A stretch of DNA of 64,000 nt from assembly GCA_035304345.1 (NCBI GenBank), contig DATGQE010000042.1:1-64000 (forward strand). Direction: 5' to 3'. The stretch comes from IDS-8 sp035304345. Lineage in GTDB: Bacteria > Pseudomonadota > Gammaproteobacteria > Steroidobacterales > Woeseiaceae. Positions 41,391 to 49,204 of the stretch are shown one piece after another (positions within the stretch are counted from its first letter, which is position 1; every line of letters starts with the position of its first letter). The translations under genes were made by a program, and so were the position numbers. Below the pieces are notes generated by a model. It was not told where the DNA came from, ran no database searches, and saw nothing but the letters and a program-made list of their open reading frames with translations.

Positions 41391-42299
41391 TCAGGCGGGC
41401 TTTGGAACATTGCTCGCGCCCTTGAGCCACTGCCGACCCAGATGAATGCGGTACTTCTCCAGGGAATACCAACATCCGACGGCGCGATAGTACCAGCGGC
41501 CGTAGTGCTTGATTTCAGATTGCCACCGGGCTCCGCTGATTCCGAGTCGTTTCAGGATTGGATGGAGTCGATCGGGGATGGCACCTCGCTTCCCTTGGCG
41601 AAGGCTACGACCGGACCAGTCTACTAGCCGGAGATAACTGGCTCGATCGATTGGCAAGCGGGACTGGCGTCGCCCGGGGCTGTCCTGAAACCCGGCGAGG
41701 TGGGCGTCATTTCCCCTGATTCGTGCTCTTACCGAGGTGAACCGTGATCCTTCTGGGGTTCGAGCGATGGCTGCGCGAACAGGGTTCAGGTCAACGTAGA
41801 CCATACACTTCAGGACCGCTGACGCGTCCAGGAGGGCTTGTGACCGAAAGCGACCCTCCCAGAACCGACCGGTGCAGCCATCCTCGCGGTTCGCTTTCCT
41901 TGCGAGTGGCTCGTTGATACAACGCATGAACCAGCTGATACTGCACAGGCGCTCACGCCATACAGGAACATTCGAGCTGTTGTCGCCGTCCTGATCAACA
42001 GAGAACAGGCGAGCCCAGCGTTCGACAACTTCTTCGTCGGACCATTGTTGGGCGCGCTTCGCGACTACTCGTACGACGACGTGGTAGTGATTGTCCATGA
42101 TGGCGTAAGCAAGGAGATCGATTGCAAAGACCGAAGCAATCTTGGCGAGTCGGTCTTCCAGCCACTTTCGTCGATGTGAAAAATCCTTGCCGGTGAATCG
42201 ATCGCGCCCACAGAGGAATGCACGGCGAACGCATCGCGAAATGCAGTGGTAGTAGGCCGTCTGTTCGAGGCTGATCTGCTGGCTTCGCGGGATCGTCAT
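41391..42299 (-). CDS. REP-associated tyrosine transposase (RAYT), IS200-like Y1 family
   Basis: 302 residues. The Y1_Tnp fold shows the N-terminal TAYYHCISRCVRRAFLCG, the HUH metal-binding motif as His71-Tyr-His73 (DNHYHVVVRV) and the catalytic tyrosine Tyr168 in YVDLNPVRA, preceded by GRFWEGRFRSQALL. RAYTs cut and rejoin single-stranded REP hairpins and are normally single-copy, non-self-mobile genes flanked by REPs. All catalytic parts are intact. ATG 42299 lies 8 bases after AGGAA; GTG 42302 is an alternative. Flanking repeats of the window family stand on both sides in inverted orientation. Confidence 0.88.
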   Translation of the reverse strand: MTIPRSQQISLEQTAYYHCISRCVRRAFLCGRDRFTGKDFSHRRKWLEDRLAKIASVFAIDLLAYAIMDNHYHVVVRVVAKRAQQWSDEEVVERWARLFSVDQDGDNSSNVPVWRERLCSISWFMRCINEPLARKANREDGCTGRFWEGRFRSQALLDASAVLKCMVYVDLNPVRAAIARTPEGSRFTSVRARIRGNDAHLAGFQDSPGRRQSRLPIDRASYLRLVDWSGRSLRQGKRGAIPDRLHPILKRLGISGARWQSEIKHYGRWYYRAVGCWYSLEKYRIHLGRQWLKGASNVPKPA

Positions 42300-42703
42300 C
42301 ACGGGCTTCCTTGCGCAGCGCCTGGTGCGGCGGGCCGGCTGAAGGGACTCGGACCGGCAGTGATCGTGCTACACCTGCCGACACCTTATGACAGGGTGGG
42401 CGGACTTGGGAGCACATTACTCTGCATTCAGCACCGAAATGGTGAACTATTCGATCCGGAAGGCCGGGATCCCCCGAAACCTGATGCATGTCCCCGGGCA
42501 TCCATGCTCGGGTGCTCGATGGCCCACGCTAGCTTGATGGGTGTCCCAAGTTCCTAATCCTCGATGGCCCACGCTAGCTTGATGGGTGTCCCAAGTTCCT
42601 AATCCGGAGTTCCCGGAGAATCTCAGTCACCTGAGTGTCCCGATTGGGCAGTCCCTTCTACTGATGGGTGTCCCGATGCGACCCGCCGGAACCCCAGGAT
42701 CCA
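42300..42703. other. RAYT upstream region with five repeat copies
   Basis: 404 bases without a gene. The half nearest RAYT (42300-42480) should hold its promoter; no clear box was found. The other half contains complementary repeat copies at 42481-42495, 42534-42547, 42579-42592, a decayed one at 42631-42644 and one at 42661-42675. Confidence 0.6.
42515..42604. repeat. Perfect tandem duplication of a 45-base unit with TTGATGGGTGTCCC
   Basis: Units 42515-42559 and 42560-42604 are identical: each starts CTCGATGGCCCACGCTAGC, contains TTGATGGGTGTCCC and ends AAGTTCCTAATC. Identity implies a recent duplication. The next single copy follows at 42661-42675. Confidence 0.85.
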
Positions 42704-43549
42704 TCAACTCCGTGCAGCATCCACGGATGCGATAGTCCGCTGATCACCAGAGTCGAGGACGACGATCGGTGCACCACGGTCGGTGCCGAGCCCGTCAGCG
42801 GCACTGCCTTCTGCCCTGGCGATTTCGAGGACTCCAAAAGAGTTGATTAGGGCGAGATACTCACCGGGGGGTACGCAACCGTACGTCGCTCGGAGACGGA
42901 ACTGGTGGCCGGCAAGGTGCGCCACAGGCGAAGAGAACTCACTGATCAGTGACTGGTCGATATTACTGATCAGGTTTCCAAACGTGTCAACGGTAATGAT
43001 CACGCCGCTCACTTTCCCGGGTGCGGCATCCGGCTCGTCCAGCCACCCCGGTGTCCACTGAGTCGTGCGTGTGCCTATGTCGGCAGCTTGCAGTCGTCCG
43101 GCTGCAAACTCGGAGGCAAGGGGAGCGAAGATGTCCCGGCCGTGAAACGTGAGGCTCGGAGTACCGAGGCCCAGGTTCGCCAGCGCATCCTGGCGCAGTC
43201 GCCATACCAAAGGATCCGATGCACCGTTCAGCAAGGTGGCGAGCAGCCCGTTGTCCGGCGCCATGAAACGATGCCCATCGTGGTCCACGATGATGATGTC
43301 GCGCTCGGTACCCACGCCCGGGTCGACGATTGCGATGTGCACGGTACCTTTCGGGAAGTAACGATAGGAGCGCGCGACCCAGAAGCCCGCCTCCGGCGGC
43401 CAGTGTGCGGACGTGTCATGCGTCAAGTCGATTATTCGCGCATCGGGGAAGCGGCCGAGGATGACGCCCTTCATGACGGCAGCAAAAGGACCCTTGTGGC
43501 CGAAATCCGTCGTAATCGTGATTACGCCGCAGGGGTGGAAGTCGGTCAT
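42704..43549 (-). CDS. SAM hydroxide adenosyltransferase (DUF62 family)
   Basis: 281 residues. The N-terminal DUF62 domain (ITITTDFGHKGPFAAVMKGVI, IDLTHD, AIVDPGVGTERDIIIVDHDG, FMAPDNGLL) and a C-terminal barrel (VDTFGNLISNID) match S-adenosyl-L-methionine hydroxide adenosyltransferases, relatives of fluorinase and chlorinase that split SAM to adenosine and methionine with water. Halogenase activity is unlikely without the long loop of fluorinase, but that cannot be fully judged. Its ATG overlaps the stop of the acyl-CoA dehydrogenase as ATGA, so the two are translationally coupled, an unexpected pairing. Confidence 0.85.
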   Translation of the reverse strand: MTDFHPCGVITITTDFGHKGPFAAVMKGVILGRFPDARIIDLTHDTSAHWPPEAGFWVARSYRYFPKGTVHIAIVDPGVGTERDIIIVDHDGHRFMAPDNGLLATLLNGASDPLVWRLRQDALANLGLGTPSLTFHGRDIFAPLASEFAAGRLQAADIGTRTTQWTPGWLDEPDAAPGKVSGVIITVDTFGNLISNIDQSLISEFSSPVAHLAGHQFRLRATYGCVPPGEYLALINSFGVLEIARAEGSAADGLGTDRGAPIVVLDSGDQRTIASVDAARS

Positions 43550-44682
43550 GCTCGTCCTGCCAGCTCGCAGAATCGATCCAGGTGGTAATCGGCGTTGCCG
43601 AACAGAATCGCAAGTGTCGAGAATCGCTTGAAATAATGGGCGACGTCGAGCTCCCAGGTTACACCCATGCCGCCGTGAAGCTGCACGGCCTCCTCGGCGA
43701 TCCGGCGGCCGGCCGTACCGACCTGGTACTTGACCGCGCTGACTGCGCGGCGCGCTTCCGGTGCACCTGCGGCTCTCAACATCACGGCCCAATTCAACAA
43801 CGAGCGTAGCTGTTCGCGCGCGATCAGCATGTCCGCCATACGATGCTGCAGCGCCTGGAAGCTCGCTATCGGCGCGCCGAACTGAACGCGATTGCGGCTG
43901 TATTCGACTGTCTTCTCCTGCAGAGCACACAGAATCCCGAACGCTTCGGCGCAAGACGCCAGCGTGGCTTCGTCGATTACATCCTGGAGTGCAGAAGCAG
44001 CTCCGCCCACCGGGCCCAGCACGTTGGCGCGGGGCACTCGCACGTCGCGCAAGGAAATCTCGGCGGCGCGATGCCCGTCGACTGTGCGGTACTTGCTACG
44101 CCCTAAACCGGCTGCTTCTCCTGTTATCGCGAAGAAGGTAATCCCTTCCTCACTGCACTGCGCGCCGCTCGTTCTTGCCGGGACGATCAGGAGCTCCGCG
44201 CCTCCGTTGAGCACCACCGATTTGCGGCCGCTGAGCACGTAGTCGTTGCCGGAGAGGCGTGCGGTCGTCGCGATGTCGAAGAGGTCGAAGCGACTCTGGG
44301 GCTCCGTAAAGGCGAGCGCGGCCTGCAGATCACCGCTGATCAGGGGCGTCAGCCATCGAGATTTCTGTTCGGGCGTTCCGAGGCGTTTCAAGGCACCCCC
44401 GGCGAGAACGACCGTGGCAAGAAAGGGTTCAACAACGAGGCCACGGCCGAATGCCTCCATCAACAGCATCAGCTCGATGGCGCTGCCGCCCAATCCGCCA
44501 TCTTCTTCCACGAACGGCAGGGCAGTCCAACCCAGCTCGGAAAAGGATTTCCAGATCCGCTCGCTGTATCCCTCTTCGCTTTCCGCGATGCGCTGCCGCT
44601 CGGCAAAGCTGTACTCGTGGTCGATGAAGCGCGCGACGCTCTCGGCAAGCATCGTTTGTTCGTCATTGAGGGAAAAATCCAT
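43546..44682 (-). CDS. Acyl-CoA dehydrogenase, small-subunit type (no C-terminal Glu motif)
   Basis: 378 residues. N-terminal LNDEQTMLAESVARFIDHEY, beta-domain AALAFTEPQSRFDLFDIATTA, and QLHGGMGVTWELDVAHYF near the end are typical of the family, but the catalytic-Glu segment (usually YEGTSEIQ) is replaced by LFGNADYHLDRF. Such forms pair with another dehydrogenase subunit, as in actinobacterial and proteobacterial alpha2-beta2 enzymes for steroid side chains or other bulky acyl-CoAs. The neighbour at 44832 is the probable partner. ATG 44682 is preferred over an upstream TTG. Confidence 0.87.
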   Translation of the reverse strand: MDFSLNDEQTMLAESVARFIDHEYSFAERQRIAESEEGYSERIWKSFSELGWTALPFVEEDGGLGGSAIELMLLMEAFGRGLVVEPFLATVVLAGGALKRLGTPEQKSRWLTPLISGDLQAALAFTEPQSRFDLFDIATTARLSGNDYVLSGRKSVVLNGGAELLIVPARTSGAQCSEEGITFFAITGEAAGLGRSKYRTVDGHRAAEISLRDVRVPRANVLGPVGGAASALQDVIDEATLASCAEAFGILCALQEKTVEYSRNRVQFGAPIASFQALQHRMADMLIAREQLRSLLNWAVMLRAAGAPEARRAVSAVKYQVGTAGRRIAEEAVQLHGGMGVTWELDVAHYFKRFSTLAILFGNADYHLDRFCELAGRA

Positions 44683-44746
44683 AGGGTTCTCGCGTCTCGC
44701 CGTCAACGGTTCGGTGGAATGCCGGGGGAACCGCGGACACGGGAGG

Positions 44747-44780
44747 CTCCGGGCAACCGGAGATCATGGATGTCCCGATG
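44747..44780. repeat. Hairpin followed by a TGGATGTCCC repeat copy between two dehydrogenase genes
   Basis: CTCCGG-GCAA-CCGGAG (44747-44762) is a perfect stem; directly adjacent lies a complementary repeat copy, ATCATGGATGTCCCGATG (44763-44780). Both sit in the 149-base gap between the two dehydrogenase genes, so they separate an otherwise cotranscribed pair. Confidence 0.55.
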
Positions 44781-44831
44781 TTCCCCAATGTTCTGCCCCG
44801 TGGTCACCCTCCCGCGATCGCACGATAGTGG

Positions 44832-46034
44832 CTATAAGCCGAGCACATGCTTGGCAATGATGTTCTTCTGGATCTCGTTCGAGCCGCCGTAGATCGAGGC
44901 TTTGCGGTTGTTGAAATACCGCAAGGCGGTCCTGGTCTCGCTGCCATGGCCGATGCGCTGCTCCTCGGGGAAGTCCAAGCGATACTGCTCGGGCACCCAG
45001 GGCAGGGCGTAATACCCGGCCGCTTCCATGAACAGGGCATCGAGCGCCTGCTGTATCTCGGTGCCTTTGACTTTGAGAATGGAGGACTCCGGGCCGGGCG
45101 CTTTGCCGACGGCAATGGCGGCCAGCGTGCGCAGCTCCGTGAACTCGAGAGCCTTTAGCTCTATTTCGAGAGCTGCGAGCTTGCGCGAGAAGCTGGCATC
45201 CTCGAGCAGCGGTCTCCCTCCATGCACCGGCGCGCCGGCCTTCTCGCGAAGACGTGCGAGGCGGTATTTCGACCGCGCGACGCCTGCAATGTTGGTGCGC
45301 TCGTGCTGGAGCAGCACTTTGCCATAGGTCCATCCTTTGCCTTCCTCGCCGACGAGGTTTTCCACCGGAACCTCGACGTCATCGAAGTGCACCTCATTGA
45401 CCTCGTGCTCGCCCTCGATCGTGATGATCGGCTTCACCCGTACTCCGGGCGTCGACATGTCGATGAGCAGAAAGCTGATGCCATCCTGCTTGCGCGCGAC
45501 GTTCCTGTCGGTGCGGACCAGGCAGAAGATCCAGTCGGCGTACTGGGCGTAGGTGGTCCACGTTTTCGTGCCGTTGACGACGAAGAAGTCTCCCCGCCGT
45601 TCCGCCCGTGTGCCGAGTGATGCCAGGTCGGACCCGGCACCCGGCTCGGAGTAACCCTGGCACCACCAGACGTTGCTTTGGAGAATGTCCGGCAGGAACC
45701 GTTCCTTCTGGCGCTCGCTGCCGTACGTGTAGATTACCGGCCCCACCATTTTCACGCCGAACGGGATCATGTCGGGTGCGTCAGCTAGCGCGAGCTCGTT
45801 GGCAAAGATGTACTTCTGTACAGGGGACCAGCCGGTTCCCCCGTATTCCACGGGCCAGTTGACTGCCGCCCAGCCACGCCGGTACAGGATCTTTTGCCAG
45901 CGAACGTGGTCTTCTTTCTCGAGCGGGATGCCGAGCGCCTGCTTTTTGCGAAGGTCGGCGGGAAACTCCGCTTCCAGGAAGTCCCGGACCTCGTCGCGGA
46001 ATGCGAGCTCGTCTGCCGTGAAATCGATGTTCAT
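44832..46034 (-). CDS. Acyl-CoA dehydrogenase, large-subunit type
   Basis: 400 residues. Typical segments are WPVEYGGTGWSPVQKYIF, CQGYSEPGAGSDLASL, FFVVNGTKTWTTYAQYADW and the C-terminal YGGSNEIQKNIIAKHVLGL, in which the usual catalytic Glu of YEGTSEIQ is Gly. The protein likely works with the 378-residue subunit encoded next to it as a heteromer acting on an unusual acyl-CoA. ATG 46034 is the only good start. It is divergent from moaA. Confidence 0.88.
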   Translation of the reverse strand: MNIDFTADELAFRDEVRDFLEAEFPADLRKKQALGIPLEKEDHVRWQKILYRRGWAAVNWPVEYGGTGWSPVQKYIFANELALADAPDMIPFGVKMVGPVIYTYGSERQKERFLPDILQSNVWWCQGYSEPGAGSDLASLGTRAERRGDFFVVNGTKTWTTYAQYADWIFCLVRTDRNVARKQDGISFLLIDMSTPGVRVKPIITIEGEHEVNEVHFDDVEVPVENLVGEEGKGWTYGKVLLQHERTNIAGVARSKYRLARLREKAGAPVHGGRPLLEDASFSRKLAALEIELKALEFTELRTLAAIAVGKAPGPESSILKVKGTEIQQALDALFMEAAGYYALPWVPEQYRLDFPEEQRIGHGSETRTALRYFNNRKASIYGGSNEIQKNIIAKHVLGL

Positions 46035-46202
46035 CGTAGTGTGGCCGTGCGCAATGGCTACGGGCGAAGATTACCATTCCGGCACCAGGCTTGCGCCTTG
46101 GCCCGGTGGCCGGGTGTGGCTGCGCTGCGCGGCTACGTTTCCGGACCGATTCATGCAAGAATCCTTGCCGTGAATCCTCGCGCCGCACCAGAACCAGCCA
46201 CC

Positions 46203-47210
46203 GTGACGGACATGCGTGGTCGCCCCCTGCACGACCTGCGGATCTCCGTCCTGGACCGCTGCAACTTCCGCTGTCCGTACTGCATGCCGGAGGACGAGTT
46301 CCACCGCGACTTCCAGTTCCTGAACAAGGCGGAGCGCCTGACTTACGGCGAGATCGAGCGGGTCGCTGCGGCTGCCGTGCGTCTCGGCGTCACAAAGCTC
46401 CGGCTGACCGGCGGTGAGCCGCTGCTGGATCGCGGGCTCCCGGATCTCGTGCGGGCACTCAGGCGCATAGACGGCGTGGAGGATCTCGCACTTACGACCA
46501 ACGGGACCCTGCTCGCACGTTACGCTTCAGACCTCGCAGAGGCCGGCCTCAACCGCGTTACGGTCAGCCTCGACAGCCTGGACGAGGTCGTGTTCAGGCG
46601 CATGAGTGGCAATCGCGGTGACCTTTCCAGGGTTCTGCAGGGCATCGAAGCAGCCGAGCGTGCCGGTCTCGCGCCCGTGAAGATCAATACGGTGGTGCAG
46701 CGTGGCGTGAACGACCATACGGTACTCGATCTTCTCGCGCATTTCCGCGGTACCGGCCACGTCGTTCGCCTGATCGAGTACATGGATGTAGGCAACCGCA
46801 ACCGCTGGCGCATGGAGCAGGTCGTGCCCTCGCGTGAGCTGTTCGAGCGCATTCACGCGCGCTGGCCGCTGCGTCCCCTGGGTCGCAGCTATCCTGGTGA
46901 AGTCGCCAGCCGCTATGCCTACGAGGATGGCGCGGGAGAGATCGGCTTCATCTCGTCGGTAACGGCACCGTTCTGTGGAGCCTGCAGTCGTGCAAGGCTG
47001 TCGGCAGATGGCACTTTGTACACGTGCCTGTTTGCCAGCCGGGGCACCGACCTGCGCACGCCATTGCGCAATGGCGCCAGCGACGAGGACATTCTGGACA
47101 TCCTTGCGCGCGTCTGGCGGCGGCGAGCAGACCGTTACAGCGAGCTGCGACGCCCGGAAGCGACCAGGCCGGCCGAACAGAAAGTCGAGATGTACCGGAT
47201 TGGCGGGTGA
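46203..47210 (+). CDS. moaA: GTP 3',8-cyclase
   Basis: 335 residues from the GTG at 46203 (ATG 46212 and GTG 46170 are alternatives with no better ribosome site). The radical-SAM cluster motif is in DRCNFRCPYCMPEDE; the second [4Fe-4S] cluster uses the cysteines of APFCGACSRARLSADGTLYTC; the C-terminal Gly-Gly needed for activity is present (RIGG). It converts GTP to the cyclic intermediate of molybdopterin synthesis, together with MoaC encoded 2 bases downstream. Confidence 0.94.
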   Translation: MTDMRGRPLHDLRISVLDRCNFRCPYCMPEDEFHRDFQFLNKAERLTYGEIERVAAAAVRLGVTKLRLTGGEPLLDRGLPDLVRALRRIDGVEDLALTTNGTLLARYASDLAEAGLNRVTVSLDSLDEVVFRRMSGNRGDLSRVLQGIEAAERAGLAPVKINTVVQRGVNDHTVLDLLAHFRGTGHVVRLIEYMDVGNRNRWRMEQVVPSRELFERIHARWPLRPLGRSYPGEVASRYAYEDGAGEIGFISSVTAPFCGACSRARLSADGTLYTCLFASRGTDLRTPLRNGASDEDILDILARVWRRRADRYSELRRPEATRPAEQKVEMYRIGG

Positions 47211-47212
47211 GG

Positions 47213-47704
47213 ATGGGTGATCTCACGCACGTGGGTGACGACGGGCGCCCGATGATGGTGGACGTCAGCGGCAAGCCGGCGACCCTGCGCCGCGCGCATG
47301 CACGCGCGATCGTGGAGTTCCCCGCTGCTGTCGCCGCACGCTTCTCCGACGGGGATATCCGCACCGCCAAGGGTCCGGTATTCGCGACGGCAATCGTCGC
47401 AGGCGTGATGGCGGCCAAGAAAACGCATGAGCTGATCCCGTTCTGCCACCCCGTCGGCCTCGACGACTGCCAGGTGGCGATCAACCTTGACGGCCACCTT
47501 GCGGTGATCGACTGCCGGTGCACCGTCGTGCACCGGACCGGCGTCGAGATGGAGGCGCTCACCGGGGCAACCGTGGCCGCCCTGACCGTTTACGACATGT
47601 GCAAGGCCCTGTCCCACGATATCGTCATACGTGACACGCGACTCGTGTCAAAAGCCGGCGGCAAGGAGGATTATCGGCGTGAGCGGGACGACCTGTCCCG
47701 GTGA
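47213..47704 (+). CDS. moaC: Cyclic pyranopterin monophosphate synthase
   Basis: 163 residues, family length. LTHVGDDGRPMMVDVSGKP opens the protein; the active-site region is KTHELIPFCHPVGLDDCQV and EMEALTGATVAALTVYDMCKAL. It acts after MoaA to give cPMP. ATG 47213 follows GGTGAGG and lies 2 bases after the moaA stop. The rest of the Moco genes are separated from it by a repeat-bearing gap. Confidence 0.95.
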   Translation: MGDLTHVGDDGRPMMVDVSGKPATLRRAHARAIVEFPAAVAARFSDGDIRTAKGPVFATAIVAGVMAAKKTHELIPFCHPVGLDDCQVAINLDGHLAVIDCRCTVVHRTGVEMEALTGATVAALTVYDMCKALSHDIVIRDTRLVSKAGGKEDYRRERDDLSR

Positions 47705-47709
47705 GGGTT

Positions 47710-47866
47710 GGGACACCCATCAATTTGAAGCCACCGGATCGGGCCCGTGAGGCCCAGACCATTCTATATATGGGAAGTACAGACTAAATCAGCGTGTGTG
47801 ATCACCTGGATGCCAATGCGATCGAACGGAAGATGGATGTCCCCGAACGAGTTGATGGATGTCCCC
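47710..47866. repeat. GGGACAYCC repeats splitting the moa operon
   Basis: One forward copy (47710-47725, GGGACACCCATCAATT) lies 6 bases after the moaC stop; two complementary copies GATGGATGTCCCC (47832-47844 and 47854-47866) have a 22-base period before mobA. The forward and complementary groups form a long inverted pair around an AT-rich stretch (47763-47800, CTATATATGG) that may be the mobA promoter. Confidence 0.7.
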
Positions 47867-47895
47867 ATGGCGAAGCGCGCCGGAGGAACCCCGCC

Positions 47896-48486
47896 ATGAC
47901 GACGCCTGAACCGCTCTGGGGCCTGGTCCTGTCCGGCGGGGAGAGCCGGCGCATGGGACGGGACAAGGCATTGCTGCAACAGGATGGCAAGACCGCGCTG
48001 CAGCGCGCCATCGAGCTGCTCGGCCGGCATGTCGAGCGCGTGTTCGTCTCCGTCCGGCCCGACCAGGTCGGGGACCCCGAGCGCAGCCGTTACGAGCAGA
48101 TCGTGGATCGCTATCCCGGGATCGGTCCCGCCGCGGGCATCCTGACGGCGCTCGAGACGCATCCGGACGTGAGCTGGCTCGTGCTGGCCTGCGACCTGCC
48201 GAACGTGGACGACGGCACGCTCGAGTACCTCCTGCGCCACCGCTCTGCATCCCCGTTCACGGCGTTCCGCAGCAGCAGTGATGGCTTGCCCGAGCCGCTG
48301 TGCGCGATCTACCGGCCGACGGCCCGAGCGCTCGTTGCCGATTTCGTCAACCAGGGCATCATCTGTCCGCGCAAGATGCTCATCCGGTCCGATACGCGAC
48401 TGCTGGAGCTGCCGGTTCCGGATGCGCTCGACAACGTCAACACGCCCGAGGATCTCGAGCGTGTGCGCCAGAAGGTAGCGTCATGA
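47896..48486 (+). CDS. mobA: Molybdenum cofactor guanylyltransferase
   Basis: 196 residues. The nucleotidyltransferase signature GLVLSGGESRRMGRDKALL is at residues 9-27, and LVLACDLPNVDDGTLEYLL provides the metal-binding Asp. It attaches GMP to molybdopterin, giving the bis-MGD precursor used by DMSO-reductase-type enzymes. GGAGGA precedes ATG 47896 by 9 bases. It shares an ATGA junction with moaD. Confidence 0.92.
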   Translation: MTTPEPLWGLVLSGGESRRMGRDKALLQQDGKTALQRAIELLGRHVERVFVSVRPDQVGDPERSRYEQIVDRYPGIGPAAGILTALETHPDVSWLVLACDLPNVDDGTLEYLLRHRSASPFTAFRSSSDGLPEPLCAIYRPTARALVADFVNQGIICPRKMLIRSDTRLLELPVPDALDNVNTPEDLERVRQKVAS

Positions 48487-48728
48487 GCAAGCAGATTACC
48501 GTCCGTTACTTCGCCGCGTTCCGGGAACGCGCCGGAACCGATGCGGAGAATTTGCGGATCGAGGCCGATACCGCCCGCGACGTGTTCGAGCGAGTACGCG
48601 ACCGGATCGGCACGGCGGAGCCGCTCGCGCACTGCAAGGTCGCGGTGAACGACGAGCTCGTCGGCTGGGATGCGCGGGTCGAGGACGGCGATACGGTACT
48701 CCTGTTCCCCCCGGTGGCAGGCGGCTGA
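48483..48728 (+). CDS. moaD: Molybdopterin synthase small (sulfur-carrier) subunit
   Basis: 81 residues, ubiquitin-like fold. VRYFAAFRERAG at the N-terminus and a C-terminal PPVAGG tail: the terminal Gly-Gly carries the thiocarboxylate. It supplies sulfur to the MoaE subunit encoded next. ATG 48483 overlaps the mobA stop by 4 bases; moaE starts 1 base after its stop. Confidence 0.94.
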   Translation: MSKQITVRYFAAFRERAGTDAENLRIEADTARDVFERVRDRIGTAEPLAHCKVAVNDELVGWDARVEDGDTVLLFPPVAGG

Positions 48729-48729
48729 C

Positions 48730-49167
48730 ATGATGCGCGTGACGCGACAGGCGATACGGCCCGACTTGTTGCGTGCCGAGCTGTTCGATCCCGCGGCCGG
48801 CGCCTACGCCGCTTTCGAAGGATGGGTCCGGAACGAAAACGAAGGGCACGAGGTGCTGCGGCTGGAATACGAGGCCTACGAGCCGCTTGCGGTGAAGGAG
48901 GGCGAGAAGATCATCGCCGAGGCACGGGCCCGCTGGCCCGTGCGCCACGCCGCCTGCGTGCACCGGCACGGGCTGCTCGAGATCGGCGAGTGCGCGGTGT
49001 GGGTCGGCGTGTCGGCGGCGCACCGGGATGCCGCCTTCCACGCCTGCCGCTACATCATCGACCAGGTGAAGATCCGGCTGCCGATCTGGAAGAAGGAACA
49101 CTACGCCGACGGCAATTCCGGCTGGGTGAGCTGCGAACGCTGCGCCGCGCACGGCGGGACGCGATAG
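48730..49167 (+). CDS. moaE: Molybdopterin synthase catalytic subunit
   Basis: 145 residues. FEGWVRNENEGHEVLRLEYEAY, HRHGLLEIGECAVWVGVSAAHR and IIDQVKIRLPIWKKEHYADG are the conserved blocks; the Lys pair in IWKKE is the catalytic one. With MoaD it converts cPMP to molybdopterin. ATG 48730, with a second ATG at 48733. Confidence 0.94.
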   Translation: MMRVTRQAIRPDLLRAELFDPAAGAYAAFEGWVRNENEGHEVLRLEYEAYEPLAVKEGEKIIAEARARWPVRHAACVHRHGLLEIGECAVWVGVSAAHRDAAFHACRYIIDQVKIRLPIWKKEHYADGNSGWVSCERCAAHGGTR

Positions 49168-49204
49168 GCGCGGGTCGTTCGCCGGACCCTCCACGACCGC
49201 CGAC

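Noticed and set aside
42704..43549. Fluorinase or chlorinase
   Set aside because: The ordinary DUF62 hydroxide adenosyltransferase motifs are present and no halometabolite genes are nearby; not enough to claim halogenation.
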